A stretch of 64,000 nucleotides of DNA, taken from contig JALIZF010001915.1 of NCBI GenBank assembly GCA_029948255.1, positions 744,001 through 808,000 on the forward strand, given 5' to 3'. This document shows, piece by piece, positions 19,538 through 30,967 of the stretch (its first letter is position 1; the number at the start of each line of letters is the position of its first letter). The notes under the pieces were generated by a model that was not told the DNA's origin, did not search any database, and saw nothing but the letters and a program-made list of their open reading frames with translations. The position numbers and the translations under genes were made by a program. Source of the DNA: Telmatactis stephensoni (Eukaryota; Cnidaria; Anthozoa; Actiniaria; Isophelliidae).

Positions 19538-22514
19538 ATGGCAGTAAGGCAGTTTGTTGCTGCGATCTTCTTGTGTGGAGTTTCGTTGAACGTGCAAGGT
19601 GAGTAAGGTGGTCAGGGAGCACTTAAATTTAACCAAACACAAACCTCTCTCATGAGACACTGGAGAATTTAGACCATTTCCATGGGTTGGAGAGCAGATT
19701 TCCAACGCTTTTCCTTCGTACTTCTTACCAATTTCCGTTCTTTGGGAAAAATTCCCATAGGTTGGATTTGAGAAAAAGCATGCTAAACTTGGACCTCCAA
19801 CTTATTTTCGTCTTATTTCGATCCGACAAATTTCGGAAATGGTCCAAATTTCCCAGTGAGAAAGCATTCACAAGGCTAAGACTGAGAAAGTTCAGTCTGG
19901 TTTGGTCGTACGTAGCAACGTCAACTTAATATTCATTATTGATCCTGTATATAAGGCGCCCAATTACGGCGAAGCAAAAATATTTACTTTTAGATATGCA
20001 TGTACATATTTTATTAGTTTAAAATTTGTAAAATTTTCCAAGCTAGCTGGCATATAATATAATTCTTTCTTCAATCTTTTCATCTCATTTTTTTTTAATT
20101 CCAGTCATGCAGTGCATCCTATTTTCGTTGATACATTTGTGTACAATGTGTTAGATTCGGTAACTGAAGTTGTCAATTAAAAAGTTACATTTTCGTAATG
20201 CACTTAATTTTACTTTCAATGTTTGTGAATTAAAGGATCTCTTCATTTATCCTCTTCAAAGACCAATGCAACTACCTTGGGGACCAGTGGCTCCTTCTGG
20301 TTTGTAAATTGAACGGGAAAATTGCAAGGAACCAGGGTTTTCCTTGCGATTTTCCTGTCAGATTTACAAACACATGCACAAGTAACGGATAGAAAATAGC
20401 CTCTCGATACCCAGGGTACACTGTAGCTGGCGTAGAATCCTCATAATTCAATATTTCAGATATCAGCTATATAAATCAGCTATATATATGAACGAGATTC
20501 AACTCCTATCGTTCTGCGATTCTAACACCCTTGCTTCGACCTCTGTCTAATGTATGTGTCTTGGTAGGACGTGATAGAAGGGGGAGAGGGCGTATCTTCA
20601 CGTGCCTCCTCAACAATGGCTTTTTTGTAAATGACTGAGCGCGTGCGTTAATTATATCTATAACTAAACTTATTGCATGCACACAGCTCAGTATTATGGC
20701 GCTGGACAGTCTGAACAACAATGTGGTGCTAAACCGCTGGACAAACGTATCGTAGGAGGAAAAGAGGCGTCTAAGAATGAATGGCCTTGGCAGGTTCAAA
20801 TTGTCCATCCACCTTTCTATTATCAAGGAAAGTTGGTACCAGGACGATCGCACGTATGTGGAGGGGCGCTTATAAGGAAAGACTGGGTACTAACAGCTGC
20901 GCATTGTGTTAAACCCAAAGGAAAGTGGGCTTGGTGGAGCAAGACCAACAAATTGATAGTCGTGTAAGTATTTCTGATAGTGTAACTATGGACGAGATTC
21001 TATCGGCATTGACAATTCCTTCCTGTGGTAGCACAGAGGAAAAGGAAGTTTTAAAACAATAATTGTGTAAGTATTTCTGATAGTATTAGGGTACCAACTA
21101 GATTCTATCGCAATGACAATTCCTTCCTGTGGTATAGCATAGAGGAAGAAAAAGGAGTTGACAGTAATTGTGTGAGTATTTCTGATAGTATAAGTGTACC
21201 AACTAGATTCATATCGCATTGACAATTCCTTCCTGTGGCAGTACAGAGGAAGAGGAAGGAAGTTGAAAGTTTTTAAGTATTTCTGATCGTATATATAGGA
21301 CTACTGCACATGCATGAGCGAAGAAGACGCGTGTAATCTTTAGATCTAGACGTCACTTAGGCACTGACGCTCCCATAAGCGACAGATGCAGCTTTTAGTC
21401 TTTATCTTACCTAAGACGCACCTTAGGAATATAGCGATTTGGACTTTTCTTACTATTTTCGAGTTCTCGGGCAAAAAATGTCATTTATACGAAGAATTAA
21501 CTTCTTATTCAAGAGTGGCCAAACGGGTCTGTCACGTTCGATTCCCGGACGGGCATCACATGTGACTTGTATTTGTTAGTTCGTTCTTCTCTTGCTTCGA
21601 GGGTTTTTTCCGGGTCCTCCTACCGGTTTTCCTTCCTTAGTAAAAACGAACTAGTAATCGAGTGAGAGTTGTAATAGAATATTAGAATGTAGTTAGTGTT
21701 TTTGTAAGAGTACAGTGTCCACCAATTAGTGCCTAAGCGCTAGACGACATTGGACACTTAAATGAACTGAGTCTTAGATCACCGTACGCGTCATTTTCGA
21801 TCAGGTAAAATGATGGCCCAAGCACCATCCCATTGACAATTCCTCCCTTTAATTGGTAACTGTTAAATCTTAATCATATTTTCTACAACAGTTATTGATG
21901 GATGATTTCTTAACAATAGGTTGGGCGAACATGAACGCGACGTGGAGAATGGACAAGAACAAAAGATTCGTGTTAAACGCATTTTAATTCATTCTAACTG
22001 GGACTACTCAAACAATCATAACGACGTTGCGTTACTTCAACTTGAACAACCAGCACGACTTAATAGTCAGGTTAATACTGTCTGTATACCAGGCCGTTCT
22101 GTGCCTATCTACGATGGCAAAGAATGCTGGGTAGCTGGGTGGGGTCTTATCCAGACTGGTAGCACCCCAGTCAATGTACTACAGGAACTTCGCGTTTCCA
22201 TAACAACCCGATATAAATGCATGGCCGCGTTTGCTAAGTATGGCATTCGTAACCTTAATCACGTTATATACCACAAGTCGGTTTTATGTGCAGGAAGGCT
22301 CGAAATTGGTAAGGGGACTTGTCATGGGGATTCAGGAGGTCCCATGGTTTGTAAAAGCGGAGGAATATGGTACGTTGAGGGGATTGTGAGTTGGGGTTTG
22401 AAAGGATGTTCAGAAAAGGAAGTATTTGATGGGTATACTAGCGTCAGGTACTTTCGTGGGTGGATTGGAAGGGTAATTAATTATTTCACTAACAAAGACT
22501 CGTATAACTACTGA
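19538..22514 (+). CDS. Secreted S1 (chymotrypsin-fold) serine protease
   Basis: A secreted zymogen endopeptidase. Three exons splice in frame: 19538-19598, 20687-20963 and 21920-22514, giving 310 residues. Exon 1 is a signal peptide ([20 protein letters not shown]). A short propeptide with Cys33 ends at LDKR41, and the mature chain starts IVGG. The catalytic triad is His93 (LTAAHC), Asp148 (NDVALLQL) and Ser251 (CHGDSGGP). By alignment to chymotrypsin numbering, residue 189 is Gly245 (six before Ser195) and residue 226 is Asp283 (EVFDGYTSV), the arrangement of crab collagenase (brachyurin) rather than Asp189 of trypsin, so basic-residue cleavage with broadened specificity is possible. Residue 225 is Phe in place of the usual Pro or Tyr. 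Intron 2 holds a tandem repeat that copies the splice donor. No frameshift. Confidence 0.93.
20959..21290 (+). repeat. Tandem repeat of about 103 bases copying the splice donor
   Basis: Three full units and one partial unit begin at 20964, 21067, 21172 and about 21273 (spacing 103, 105 and 101). Each contains GTATTTCTGATAGT-like sequence, GACAATTCCTTCCTGTGG and AGAGGAA. The first unit starts with the real exon 2 donor GTAAGTATTT; units 2 and 3 repeat it as GTAAGTATTT and GTGAGTATTT, and unit 4 has lost the GT. Confidence 0.92.
21510..21680 (+). mobile_element. tRNA-headed SINE fragment
   Basis: It contains AGTGGCCAAACGGG (box A-like) and, after a short gap, CACGTTCGATTCCCGGACG (box B). The body has GGTTTTTTCCGGGTCCTCC, CCGGTTTTCC and a GTAAAAACG stretch. 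The spacing between the boxes is too short for an intact tRNA. It lies in protease intron 2. Confidence 0.55.
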
Positions 22515-23760
22515 AAGGGAAGATCCACGGCCAACTGAAAGCTCATAGACAAATGAGATTGCCTACGGAAATGGAAAAATACATTCTGATCATTGAATTA
22601 TTTAAGTTAATACATTTGTGTCTGTAATTCCGGTGAAAGTAAATGACTAATTTGTACAAAACTGTACCTTTGCACCCAATTGATAAATTTTCGTGTTTCA
22701 ACCTCTGAAATTGCTGTACGCAAAGTTGCGCAGGTAAATTACACGAAGTGATTTCTGACGACGATTTTTCGCCCGACGCCTCGACAATTTGAGTCAAAAT
22801 CGTAACGTGTCGATCGCCGAAGACAACTGAAAATTCGCTTTAAAATTATTCCGTTTGCTACACGGCGTTGCGCGAAAAATCGTCGTTGCAAATCGTCCTG
22901 TAACTACACGTCACGTTACAAGCTCCAAAGTCGACTGTAACGTACGGTACAACGCGTCCGCACGTTTCTTCGCGTGTAGTATTGGCTGATCATTCATCCA
23001 TATCTCTGTGCGCGAAGAAGACTACTGTGCACGCTATATCCATAATATATAATTCAAATGCCCGAATAAAGATAGTTATTACGTATTAAAACGATTTTAA
23101 ATGGGTCAAGAAATCTGGTTTTCTGAAATTTTAATTCAATTTATTTCGTGTAGCTTCTACATAATATTCTACATAATATTCTACATAATATTCTATATAG
23201 TATTCATTATTTGAATTCAAATTGGTAAAAGCAAACATTTTGCAGAGAAAACCGTAATTCGCCTTCAGCCGGCTCATCTTTCTACAAGCAAATCTTCTAA
23301 AATAAATTAATGCTAATAAATTAACTTTGATGCTCCCTTTAAGAATCCCGAACACCTGAGCTTCTCACTAGAAAACAAATTTGTCTACCTATTCTTTCGT
23401 CAGATTGTATTTTCATGGATGTCGTAACGGAAGGGATTGAAAAATGAGATGAAATCAAAGATTGTAATTCCATGCTTACCCTTAAAGTTAAAATATAGAG
23501 CGTGGTGAAACCCTAAGTAAACTTAACGCAAAAATCTTCCCATATCTGAGCCCTTTGCCAACCTGTATGTTTCCCATGTTTGAGCATATAAAAGCAGGAT
23601 TTTTTTAGAGGGCGTAACTTGACTAAATTTATCATTATTACAGAAATACTCGTCCGTTGCGCACGTTCTTGAGGTGGCAGCTCGTTTGTGTGTACATCAG
23701 GTTTCTTTCTACGGCTCTTATGTGCTGTCTCATTGATTCTCAAAGTCTTTACGGCGTGAT
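22515..23760. other. Spacer between convergent protease and KLHL genes
   Basis: No gene seen. It holds the 3' ends of both genes, since they face each other. A weak inverted pattern (CGACGATTTTTCGC near 22762; GCGAAAAATCGTCG near 22872) suggests an old MITE. A 12-base tandem repeat (TACATAATATTC, four units) is at 23156-23205. Confidence 0.5.
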
Positions 23761-25543
23761 TCACTGATCTTTCATGTTTATCATGGGTAATCCTCGTAGC
23801 AGATGTTTACGTGCCGATATTTTAGCACAACGAAAATATCTCTCACTCCATGGCATCTTTAAGTCACTTTTCCATCTATCAGACTTTGCATCATAGTATT
23901 CCATGACTAGTTTATCGTTAAAGTCCACATTAGTTCCACCAACGCCACCAAACACATAGAAACCTTGGCCTACTACCACAGCCCCAGCAAAGTACCTGGG
24001 TACACGCATACTTGCGATATCTTGCCATTCATCATACGCTATGAAATACATCTCACAGCTATTATGCGCCATGCGCAGATCATGTTCACCACCAATGACG
24101 TAGATACAGTTGTTAAGGGCAACGCCAGTGGCTCCAGCACGTGAGTGGATCATTGACCTCACAGTTATCCAACAGTCAAAGTCAGGATGATATTTCTCAA
24201 CTGAGTTCATATATGTACCAATATCACTCTGTAATCCACCAATAGCATAAATGTATGGGGGCTTAGCAACAACACAGGTAATCTCCCTAGCAACGCTTAG
24301 GCATGTCCCGTATGCCCAGGAGTTTGTTTCAGGATTGTAAATTTGTAGACGAGCCCGGTTATTTCTGACTCCACCGATGACGTACAGTTTACCATTGAGT
24401 TCAGCTACAGCAGGGAAGATAGTCAATCGTAGTAGAGGCGCAATATCTTCCCAAGTGTTGTCGATAAAATCATATCTTTGACATAGAGACGTCACTGTTC
24501 CATCAACTTCCCCTCCTACACAATACATTGAATTACCACAGTTTGCAAAACCATGCCAGTTTCGCTTGTAGGGCATCGACTTCAACTCGTACCAACTGTC
24601 ATTATCAGGAACATAACACCTTGTTAAAGGACAGTGGTCAGGAAACTGGGGGGACATGCCGCCACATGTTACTATCACCTCTAGGGGGGGCTGTAGACAT
24701 TTTCTTGGGTCAAGGAACTCCTCTCCAATATTATTATTTGATCGAGACTCCACTAGGTGGTCTATTAATTCCAAGCATTTGGAATTATCTTGAATGAGTT
24801 TATTTGCTATTATTTCATTGAGTTCCTCGGTAGAAAATGACACAAGACGAACGTGTGGAAAAATTCGATCAAAATACTTTTCTCTTTCATCTCGCGAGTA
24901 ATTAATCCAAGAAAAGATGGCATCTAGAACTTCTCTTTCGTGTTCCAAAACAAGATCGTCATTGGATAGCAAATCAACAAGATGAGAGAATGGTAGCTCG
25001 AGGAATTCACTGGTTTTCCAGACACTGGAGAAATTCTTTTCGATGAACAATTTGGCTGTATTATACAGCTGTTCTGAGTTGAATCTCTCAGCCAAGGCTT
25101 TAGTTATCAGACAATTTTCTGTGGTTATCATTGATTCCATAAACTCAGACACAGCGTCTTTCAATTCAGAAATTAGAAAGTAGTCACTTGCCACTAATAA
25201 ATCTTGAGCTGTAGATGTGTAAATATTCAAATTACCCGTGTAGAAGTAACACAACAAGTCATCCATGACAGATCGCCCAATTTCTAACTCCTCTAGTTCG
25301 ACTTTGATAATCTCTTGGGCTTTTTCTGTCATATCACTTGTAAACAGTTTATAAAAATACGGGACTGTTAGCGGCTAAGATGCTTCGATGGGCAGGATAC
25401 GACGTATTTTGAATGGTTAGAGTCACATCACATAAAATGGCTTCTTGTCGATGATCGTTCAACGTAGTCAAAATTCTGCTACAGTGTTCACGAGACATAG
25501 TGTTCCTTGGCTTCAAAGTAAGTCTGTCCATGTTTGAAAACAC
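23761..25543 (-). CDS. BTB-BACK-Kelch (KLHL) protein, single exon, one frameshift
   Basis: KLHL proteins usually act as substrate adaptors for CUL3 ubiquitin ligases. The start (MFSNMDRLTLKPRN) is followed by a BTB domain (CDVTLTIQNTSYPAHRSILA), a BACK domain (AERFNSEQLYNTAKLFI; LLSNDDLVLEHEREVLDAI) and about six Kelch repeats with GG pairs (YCVGGEV, YVIGGVR, YAIGGLQ, YVIGGEH, YVFGGVG). The total is about 593 residues and there is no intron, so a retrocopy origin is possible. One extra base breaks the BTB domain: the T5 run (A5 at 25353-25357 on the plus strand) should be T4 to give SPVFYKLFTSDM, which fits the family spacing exactly. Everything else is conserved, so an insertion error or a very recent mutation is likely. 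I cannot assign it to a vertebrate KLHL number. Confidence 0.9.
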
Positions 25544-26415
25544 TCTTATATTGATTTCTACAACCTTTCTCCTTAGAAATTGACGCGAATTGAGTTAAAG
25601 GCAGCTGAATCACAGACAAACGTATTTTGTTGCGAATAAGTGACGATATATTCAATAATAAGTGACTGCATGACGTATGTGGGGATAGCGTGACACGTAT
25701 GACGTGTTATGTCACGTTATTATGACTATCCTTACCTGTCTCTAACCGCTGAAAAACCACCCGGTGTTTTTTGTTAGATTCTAACTTAGCCGTCTCTAAG
25801 TTTCACCTGCCTTGTGCACGGCTATGAATACATTGGTTAGAATTTTTATACCAGTTTGTGACTTGACATGACCGTGACAAAATGACATATCAAACTTTCT
25901 GCATGACTAAACGGTTACGCACAGCCTAAAACAACAGCAAAAAAAATTGTTTTGTGGTTGAAGATTCAAAACATACCAATTTATATTTCATGAACTTTTT
26001 TTAGGAAATTCTAAAATTATATCATATTTATATTTTCCATGTGACAGACTACGAATAACATTCTCCTTTTCTACAAGTTCTAAAGGTTTTACGAAATGCG
26101 GTACAGTTAGCTACTTCTACTTCTACTTTATTACTCTTCAACACTTTCGTATCAAGAAGAGAAACATAAATATACAAATATAAAATAAATAAATAATCTA
26201 TAAATAAGTAAATAAACGTAGGTATATATATATATTATATCAGATACAAATTCTAAAAAAATATGAAATGTACTAAAATGTTTAAAGCTCATATAATAAT
26301 ATTCTAGTTGTCTGATAGGTATGGAAGAAAATCTATAAACCGCATATTAAAAAAGTGACAAATTTTGCTTTAACAGTGGAAACTTTACTATAGAATCTTT
26401 GCCGAATTCTGGAAA
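25544..26415. other. Upstream region of the KLHL gene, no gene seen
   Basis: Probably contains the minus-strand KLHL promoter next to 25544. The segment 25660-25740 is rich in CGTATGACGTG and TGACGT-like words (for example GACGTATG, TGACACG, ATGACGTGTT), which resemble CRE/ATF half sites. The rest is AT-rich with a short TA tract near 26223-26236. Confidence 0.4.
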
Positions 26416-26539
26416 TTCATCTTGGAAGTACAAGCTAACTTTTTACAGAGCTCGAGGAATTTCATTTCGTGAATTCAAAATTATGGAGTCTTAAATTTGG
26501 GACATGACTTTTTAAGGCGATTCCAAGTCTCTCCGCAAA

Positions 26540-26980
26540 AAGGAGGGGGCATGTGGGGGTTGCCAAAATCCGCAAATCCGCAAGAAAAATCGTTTGAAAC
26601 CGCAAATCCGCTTGGGAAATTGATTGAAATCCGCACGAGTAATTTCGGTACTGAACGCACTTCAAAACTACTATTAAAAGAATGTTACAACAAATGCTTA
26701 TTTATACATTTGCATGCGATGCTTTGATTTAAAGTTTGTTCCGCAATGGAATATTGTTAAAGAAAGCGATTTCTCTGACGCAAAGTACGTACGTTACACG
26801 TGTCCGCAAGTAGCATGGCCATATAAATTATAATTTTCATACGATCATTTCTTCAAATCCGCGATTTTGACCATCGTAGATGAATCCGCAAATCCGTTCT
26901 TAAAAATATCATTATTCGAGAATCCGCACGTAAAAGAAGGCTCAATCCGCTAGGATCCGCAAACTCCCATGTCCTTCTCG
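26540..26980. mobile_element. ATCCGC-repeat foldback segment
   Basis: About ten copies of AATCCGC/AAATCCGC are spread over both halves (for example AAATCCGCAAATCCGC at 26568-26583; AATCCGCAAATCCG near 26883). The outer parts are inverted (GGCATGTGGGGGTTGCC against GCAAACTCCCATGTCC). Noncoding. Confidence 0.55.
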
Positions 26981-26995
26981 AAAAGCGATGTAAAT

Positions 26996-27272
26996 AGTCC
27001 TTTCCTTGGGTCAATGGGCCAATGGGTGCGAACCGGTTAGGCATGGTGTTCTTTTGTTATGCATTGTTTTTTTCAGTCTCAAACGACTCCAGGAATTTTC
27101 TTTTGTTGTCTTCTTGGGCTATTATCCGGCTTTTTTTCCCATTGCCCAAAAAGACAACACATACAAAAGAAAATTCCTGGAGTCTATTGAGACTGAAAAA
27201 AACAATGCATAACAAAAGAACATACTCAACCAGTTCGCACCCATTGGCTCCTGACCCATGGAAAGGACTACT
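26996..27272. mobile_element. Palindromic MITE
   Basis: The left arm (AGTCCTTTCCTTGGGTCAAT ... TCCAGGAATTTTCTTTTG) is inverted in the right arm (CAAAAGAAAATTCCTGGAGT ... CTGACCCATGGAAAGGACT), arms about 110-120 bases. The centre is around 27130. Confidence 0.85.
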
Positions 27273-27640
27273 AACAATTATATTTAGTCAAAAGAGGCCG
27301 ACCTGAAGAAGACGACCAAAGGAACGTCGAAACGTCGTTGTAGAAAAACACATGCAAACATTCGCCGTGAAACCCTAGAAACTTCAGAAAGATTGGGAGA
27401 CAATTCCTTTACGGAGCTACAGCCTCAAAATATAAAAGATGACTCTTTCGTACAAATTGGGCAAGCGGAGTCAGGCTCTCTTTTCTCTAAACTGACTCCA
27501 ACAATTTCTTTCAAAATTCCTGTATAAGGATTTTTTTGCGCCACGAATTTGGTCGCGCTGATCTCTTAATAAAACTATTGTTTCAGAGAATAGTTTATCA
27601 TACTCTTGGAATCGCCTGAAAAAGTCATGTCCCAAATTTA

Positions 27641-27847
27641 CAGCCAAAATCGTTGCATCGCGACCAGCAAATTACAAATTTTGTTTTGATTTTGGGTTTT
27701 TCTGAGCCGTCATTCAGTTTGGGGGCGGAGTTTAAAATCAACCAATCACTGAACGAGTTCGTGCGTGTAAGCCCCGCCCCAAGAATGATGGACGGATCAA
27801 AATCTTGCTTACCGACGTTGGAGGTCGCGATGCAACGATTTTCGCTG
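27641..27847. mobile_element. MITE with TA target duplication and intact empty site nearby
   Basis: Terminal inverted repeats CAGCCAAAATCGTTGCATCG / CGATGCAACGATTTTCGCTG. TA lies on each side (27639-27640, 27848-27849). The inverted partner arm at 26488-26504 reads AGTCTTAAATTTGGG with a single TA, so it is the uninserted site. This fits Tc1/mariner-type integration. Confidence 0.9.
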
Positions 27848-28166
27848 TAAGACTCCATAATTTTGAATTCACGAAATAAAATTCCTCAAAGCTCTGTAAA
27901 AAGTTAGTTTGTACTTCCAAGATGAAGGTACGGCCAAAGGAAAGTAGTTTTTAAATCGTTTATTTGTTATTGGTTTGTGGACAAAAAAAACTGTTTCCAG
28001 ACACCTTAAGGCCCGGTAGACGGTGCACATTTTGCAATATATTGCGCGCAACACAGTATCACCTTGTGTAGACGCCTGTAATTTTGCACGCAATCGGGTT
28101 GCAGAAGTAGAACTGGCGATCCTAAACCTTCAACTGTTAATGCAACATTTGTAGGCAACACACGGT

Positions 28167-28596
28167 CCCGGGGGGGGACTCCTATATATAAGAGGACGGG
28201 GATGCTCGTCGGAAATTTTAAAAAAGAGCCCTAAAAGGTAACAAAGTCATATCCGGGTGGGCGTGGCAATACATGATTTTTACCCCTAAAAGGTACCAAT
28301 TCAAAAACACTAAATTTAACATTTTGCATATTTTTAATAGTATTAAAGACGAAGTCTTCGAATGCCTTTCACTTACAAAGTTTCTGAGGACATTGTCATA
28401 AATCTTAAACCTATTTCTAAGAAACAGTAACGAATCAAGCAAAACCTGAAAAAAATCACTCTAAAAGGTACCAGCTAGGTCTCTAGTAGTCCACTATAGT
28501 CTGAGACACCCTAAAAGGTACCAGATCGCTGATTTTGACCCCTAAAAGGTACGACGAGCATCCCCGTCCATTTCCGATCGGAGTCCCCCCCCCGGG
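28167..28596. mobile_element. MITE with five CCCTAAAAGGTACC motifs (copy B), 8-bp duplication
   Basis: The ends are CCCGGGGGGGGACTCC and GGAGTCCCCCCCCCGGG, with GGACGGGGATGCTCGTCGG against GACGAGCATCCCCGTCC further in. A perfect 8-base direct repeat, CACACGGT, flanks it (28159-28166 and 28597-28604). Five copies of the internal motif occur in the same order as in 9024-9416. The 8-bp duplication suggests hAT-type mobilisation. Confidence 0.9.
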
Positions 28597-28604
28597 CACA
28601 CGGT

Positions 28605-30377
28605 GTAACAGCATTTGGGCGCAATTTTGCGCAGAAATGTTGTCACAGTATCCTGCATGCTCTATACAGCTATTTAGATACACCTATTTCAGACTAGACG
28701 CCTAATAGGCGTTCACTCGGGCTACACCTGTGTATAGTACTTGGGGAGAAATGGAGAACAGAAGTTGATGGAAACCAGTTTGACTTGTCAGTGTCTTTTG
28801 CTTGCAAAAATGCATGACAAGTACTCCCAGAGTAGAACACAAATTATATTGGAGAGAAAGTAGTTTGTACATAATTGTGCCACATCATGGTGGTTATTAA
28901 TATACTGCTGGTCTTTTTATCATGCCAGACATATACAGTACACAGTCTGCTTTATTTTGTAAATGCCTACCAAATGATCCAATATGATCTATAGATAATA
29001 CATTATAGCTCACACAATTTAAATTTCTATTCCGTACTTTTTTACTTTGATTTATGGAAACAAAACTTACAAACTGTGGCAGACTGTTTCGATGTCCAAG
29101 TTAAAATGATTTTGATATTGCTGTTGTCACATTGGTAGATTCTAGAAGTACCACAGTTACCTTTCTATGAAATCATTTCAGTTTCTTAACACAATTTTTC
29201 AATACATGTATTACCATGTTTTTAATATGGAGCAGACAATGATTACAGCAGTAGTCAGTTGCTGATGCTTTATTTGAAGAAGTGTAATGTCATACAATAT
29301 ATGCTCATTACTGATACCATATATAGCTCCTCCATGCACATCAATCTGATACTACTACATACAGTAATATCTTCAATTCAATCCACTTTATCTTGTTTCT
29401 GTGAATATGGTTGCACAAAGCTTGTACAAATTTGTGGTTGAGTATCACTTTTCATTGATTGAAAATATCATTTTGTACATTCTAAAATTATTCTTCAATT
29501 GTTGCTAATATAAGGTCTCATAAACATTACTATCATTTCCATGATTATCCATCACTATATTTAACATTGAGCATGCAGATTGACAATAAAGTGCATTCAA
29601 TATAATCATGACATTGTACAAAATACAGATTGCATTAAATATTTATAAGTTAATAATAAAAAATCATTTGTTTTCCATTGTTTATTTGGTGTAATTTTGC
29701 ACCATTTACTAATTCCTGTTTCCTGGCTTAATTATTGAATACACCCTAGTCACCTTATTACACAAGAGAGAAACAATTCACCGACTTTGGAATCGAGTCG
29801 GAGTCCGAGTTAGAGCCCGAGTTGGAGTCCGAGTTAGGGTTCGAGTCATGTTCGGGAAGATTAATAATAATTTAGATTATTATTTTTGATTATTATTTTC
29901 ATTAACTTTTTATTAATGTTATTTATTTATCTATTTATCATCTTTTCTATTTTTTTCTATTTTGTTTTAAATCCATTGTGTGTCTGTTCTTAAGATAAAT
30001 GTAATAAAGCTATCATTATTACCATTATAATTATCATCATCATCATTATCATCATTGCTTTTATTGTAAATATTTCCTTAAGTTTATCTTTAGAAGTTGA
30101 GAAGTTTTGTAAATAAAGTCCCATTATATTTAAAAAAGAATTTAAAAAATATTATATTATAATAGCTGAACGACGAAACCAAAGGGTGCCCAGAAGGGTG
30201 TTTTTACTGCTTTATTTTGAAATTAGATTTGATATTCATGAATAGTCACATTTTGGGTGCGCCTGTGTATGCATGTACCTTTCAGTACTAGGGAATTGAT
30301 ATGAAGAGCTCTTGCCGTGAGTAATTAAGTGTGCAATGGATGCTTTGTTAGTTAGGCACCGATTACATGACGATTTT
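28605..30377. other. Spacer, no gene seen
   Basis: AT-rich sequence without convincing exons. At 29787-29850 is a short GAGTCCGAGTTA-type minisatellite, whose inverted counterpart is at 32011-32076. Simple ATT/ATC tracts occur at 29860-30060. Confidence 0.5.
29787..29850. repeat. GAGTCCGAGTTA minisatellite
   Basis: About five 12-base units such as GGAGTCCGAGTTAGAG and GGAGTCCGAGTTAGGG. An inverted version, ACTCGGACTCCAACTCGGAC, lies at 32011-32076; the two flank the region that contains the element at 30968-31955. Confidence 0.8.
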
Positions 30378-30452
30378 TACCCTGCGAGCAGAGTCCCCTT
30401 TTACCTTCGTTTGCTCGATTTGAAGGTAAAGGGGGACTTTGCTCGCAGGGTA
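30378..30452. mobile_element. Short perfect hairpin
   Basis: TACCCTGCGAGCAGAGTCCC pairs with GGGGGACTTTGCTCGCAGGG; the arms are about 30 bases around a loop of about 14 bases. It resembles a tiny MITE or a solo hairpin. Confidence 0.75.
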
Positions 30453-30967
30453 GACGATTTTCAGCCCGGGCTGTTATTTCAGCCTGGTCAGATTTCCTCA
30501 CAGATCGGTACAAAGTTGGTAGTGTTTCAGGAGCTGGGGGAGGAGGACGGGTTGTACATTGACTGACAAGCTGTCATTATTATCCGATATTAACTAGGAC
30601 ATCTCTAGCTCAGGGCGCTGCCTTGTAAATTGGAATATTTAATTGAATAGTTGATTAAGGTACAAGTTACAAGAAAGTGTTAGGTCATAAAAAGGTCAGC
30701 TGGAATATACGTCGGTTTAAACGATTTTTGGGCACAGTTTAAGTGTCCATAGGAGCCAGAAAACACATACAGGCCAAGCCAAAGAGTTTTTGTAAGATCA
30801 AGGTTGATCAAGGTCAAGCTTTGCTGGTACCTTCCAATTCCCCTCCCCTCTCGTGCCGCTACGCAGGCTACACCAATCAGTAAACTAGTTGCTTATAGTT
30901 TACTGAACTGTAAAACCAACTCTAAATTTATTTGTAGGTAATTTTTGACATTTATTTGAAATTTGTA

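Larger units (their letters stand above)
26416..27926. mobile_element. Composite inverted-repeat element holding three other elements
   Basis: The left arm 26416-26526 (TTCATCTTGGAAGTACAAGC ... GACTTTTTAAGGCGATTCC) is matched in inverted orientation by 27606-27640 plus 27848-27926. The right arm is split by the MITE at 27641-27847, and the left arm keeps the empty site. Inside are an ATCCGC-rich element (26540-26980) and a palindrome (26996-27272). After the palindrome, 27303-27340 has CCTGAAGAAGACGACC followed by ACGTCGAAACGTCG, similar to the motif at 6408-6446. Confidence 0.8.

Noticed and set aside
27303..27340. Stand-alone hammerhead ribozyme
   Set aside because: The motif is similar, but helix spacing deviates by one base and no complete stem I was found. 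It is mentioned only as a relative of the 6088-6569 motif.
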